NCBI GenBank assembly: GCA_903912795.1
Contig: CAIWIS010000639.1
Coordinates: 1-12,546, forward strand
DNA length: 12,546 bases
Reading direction: 5' to 3'
Source of the DNA: an uncultured Bacteroidales bacterium
GTDB lineage: Bacteria > Bacteroidota > Bacteroidia > Bacteroidales > Paludibacteraceae
Made by a program: the position numbers and the translations under genes. Positions 12,506 to 12,546 of the stretch are shown here, piece after piece. The notes below the pieces were generated by a model that saw only the letters and a program-made list of their open reading frames with translations, was not told the DNA's origin and searched no databases. Each line of letters begins with the position of its first letter. The stretch's first letter is position 1.

Positions 12506-12546
12506 CAACTATTTTTTAAATTAGGACATTTTCTGAAGAATTATTT

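Overview
This window looks like a chromosomal segment of a Bacteroidetes bacterium, probably in or near the order Bacteroidales. The evidence is the gene set and the promoters. The ribosomal genes run rpsF-rpsR-rplI, ProRS is the eukaryote/archaea-like type, and a KduI/SDR pair sits beside a DUF4861-like protein. There is also an isolated S1/P1 nuclease and an SUI1 protein. Five places upstream of genes carry exact or near matches to the Bacteroidetes -7 box (TAnnTTTG), most with a TTTG-like -33 element 19-21 bases upstream. The DNA is AT-rich and most starts lack a Shine-Dalgarno sequence. No rRNA, tRNA, CRISPR array or transposase gene was seen.

Layout. Bases 1-2713 (+): an S41 protease cut by the left edge, a SpoU-type RNA methyltransferase, an SUI1/YciH factor and a secreted S1/P1 nuclease. 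A 104-bp terminal-inverted-repeat element lies in the gap before the SUI1 gene. Bases 2705-4868 (-): a second SpoU methyltransferase and a polyprenyl-phosphate sugar transferase; the methyltransferase overlaps the nuclease gene tail to tail by 9 bases. Bases 4869-5246: divergent control region. Bases 5247-8133 (+): kduI, kduD-like SDR and a secreted DUF4861-like protein, a small hexuronate-utilisation operon closed by a strong terminator. Bases 8246-10631 (-): a GNAT toxin/DUF1778 antitoxin pair with its own promoter, downstream of proS. Bases 10632-11182: gene-free, with a nested 153-bp palindrome, a GC-rich foldable block and two promoters. Bases 11183-12272 (+): rpsF, rpsR, rplI and a terminator. 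Bases 12347-12451 (-): a 34-residue lysine-rich protein that is easily overlooked.

How the genes work together. KduI and the SDR carry out consecutive steps from unsaturated-uronate products towards 2-keto-3-deoxygluconate. The exported DUF4861 protein may act on the polysaccharide or oligosaccharide upstream of them. A perfect palindrome over the kduI -7 box suggests repression. The toxin-antitoxin pair appears self-regulated through repeats that overlap its promoter. The most unusual part is the proS-rpsF intergenic region. Its large palindrome is built from four 13-nt mini-hairpins that keep their pairing while changing sequence, and a predicted proS promoter would place it in the proS mRNA leader. 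All functions are inferred from sequence reading; no search was run.
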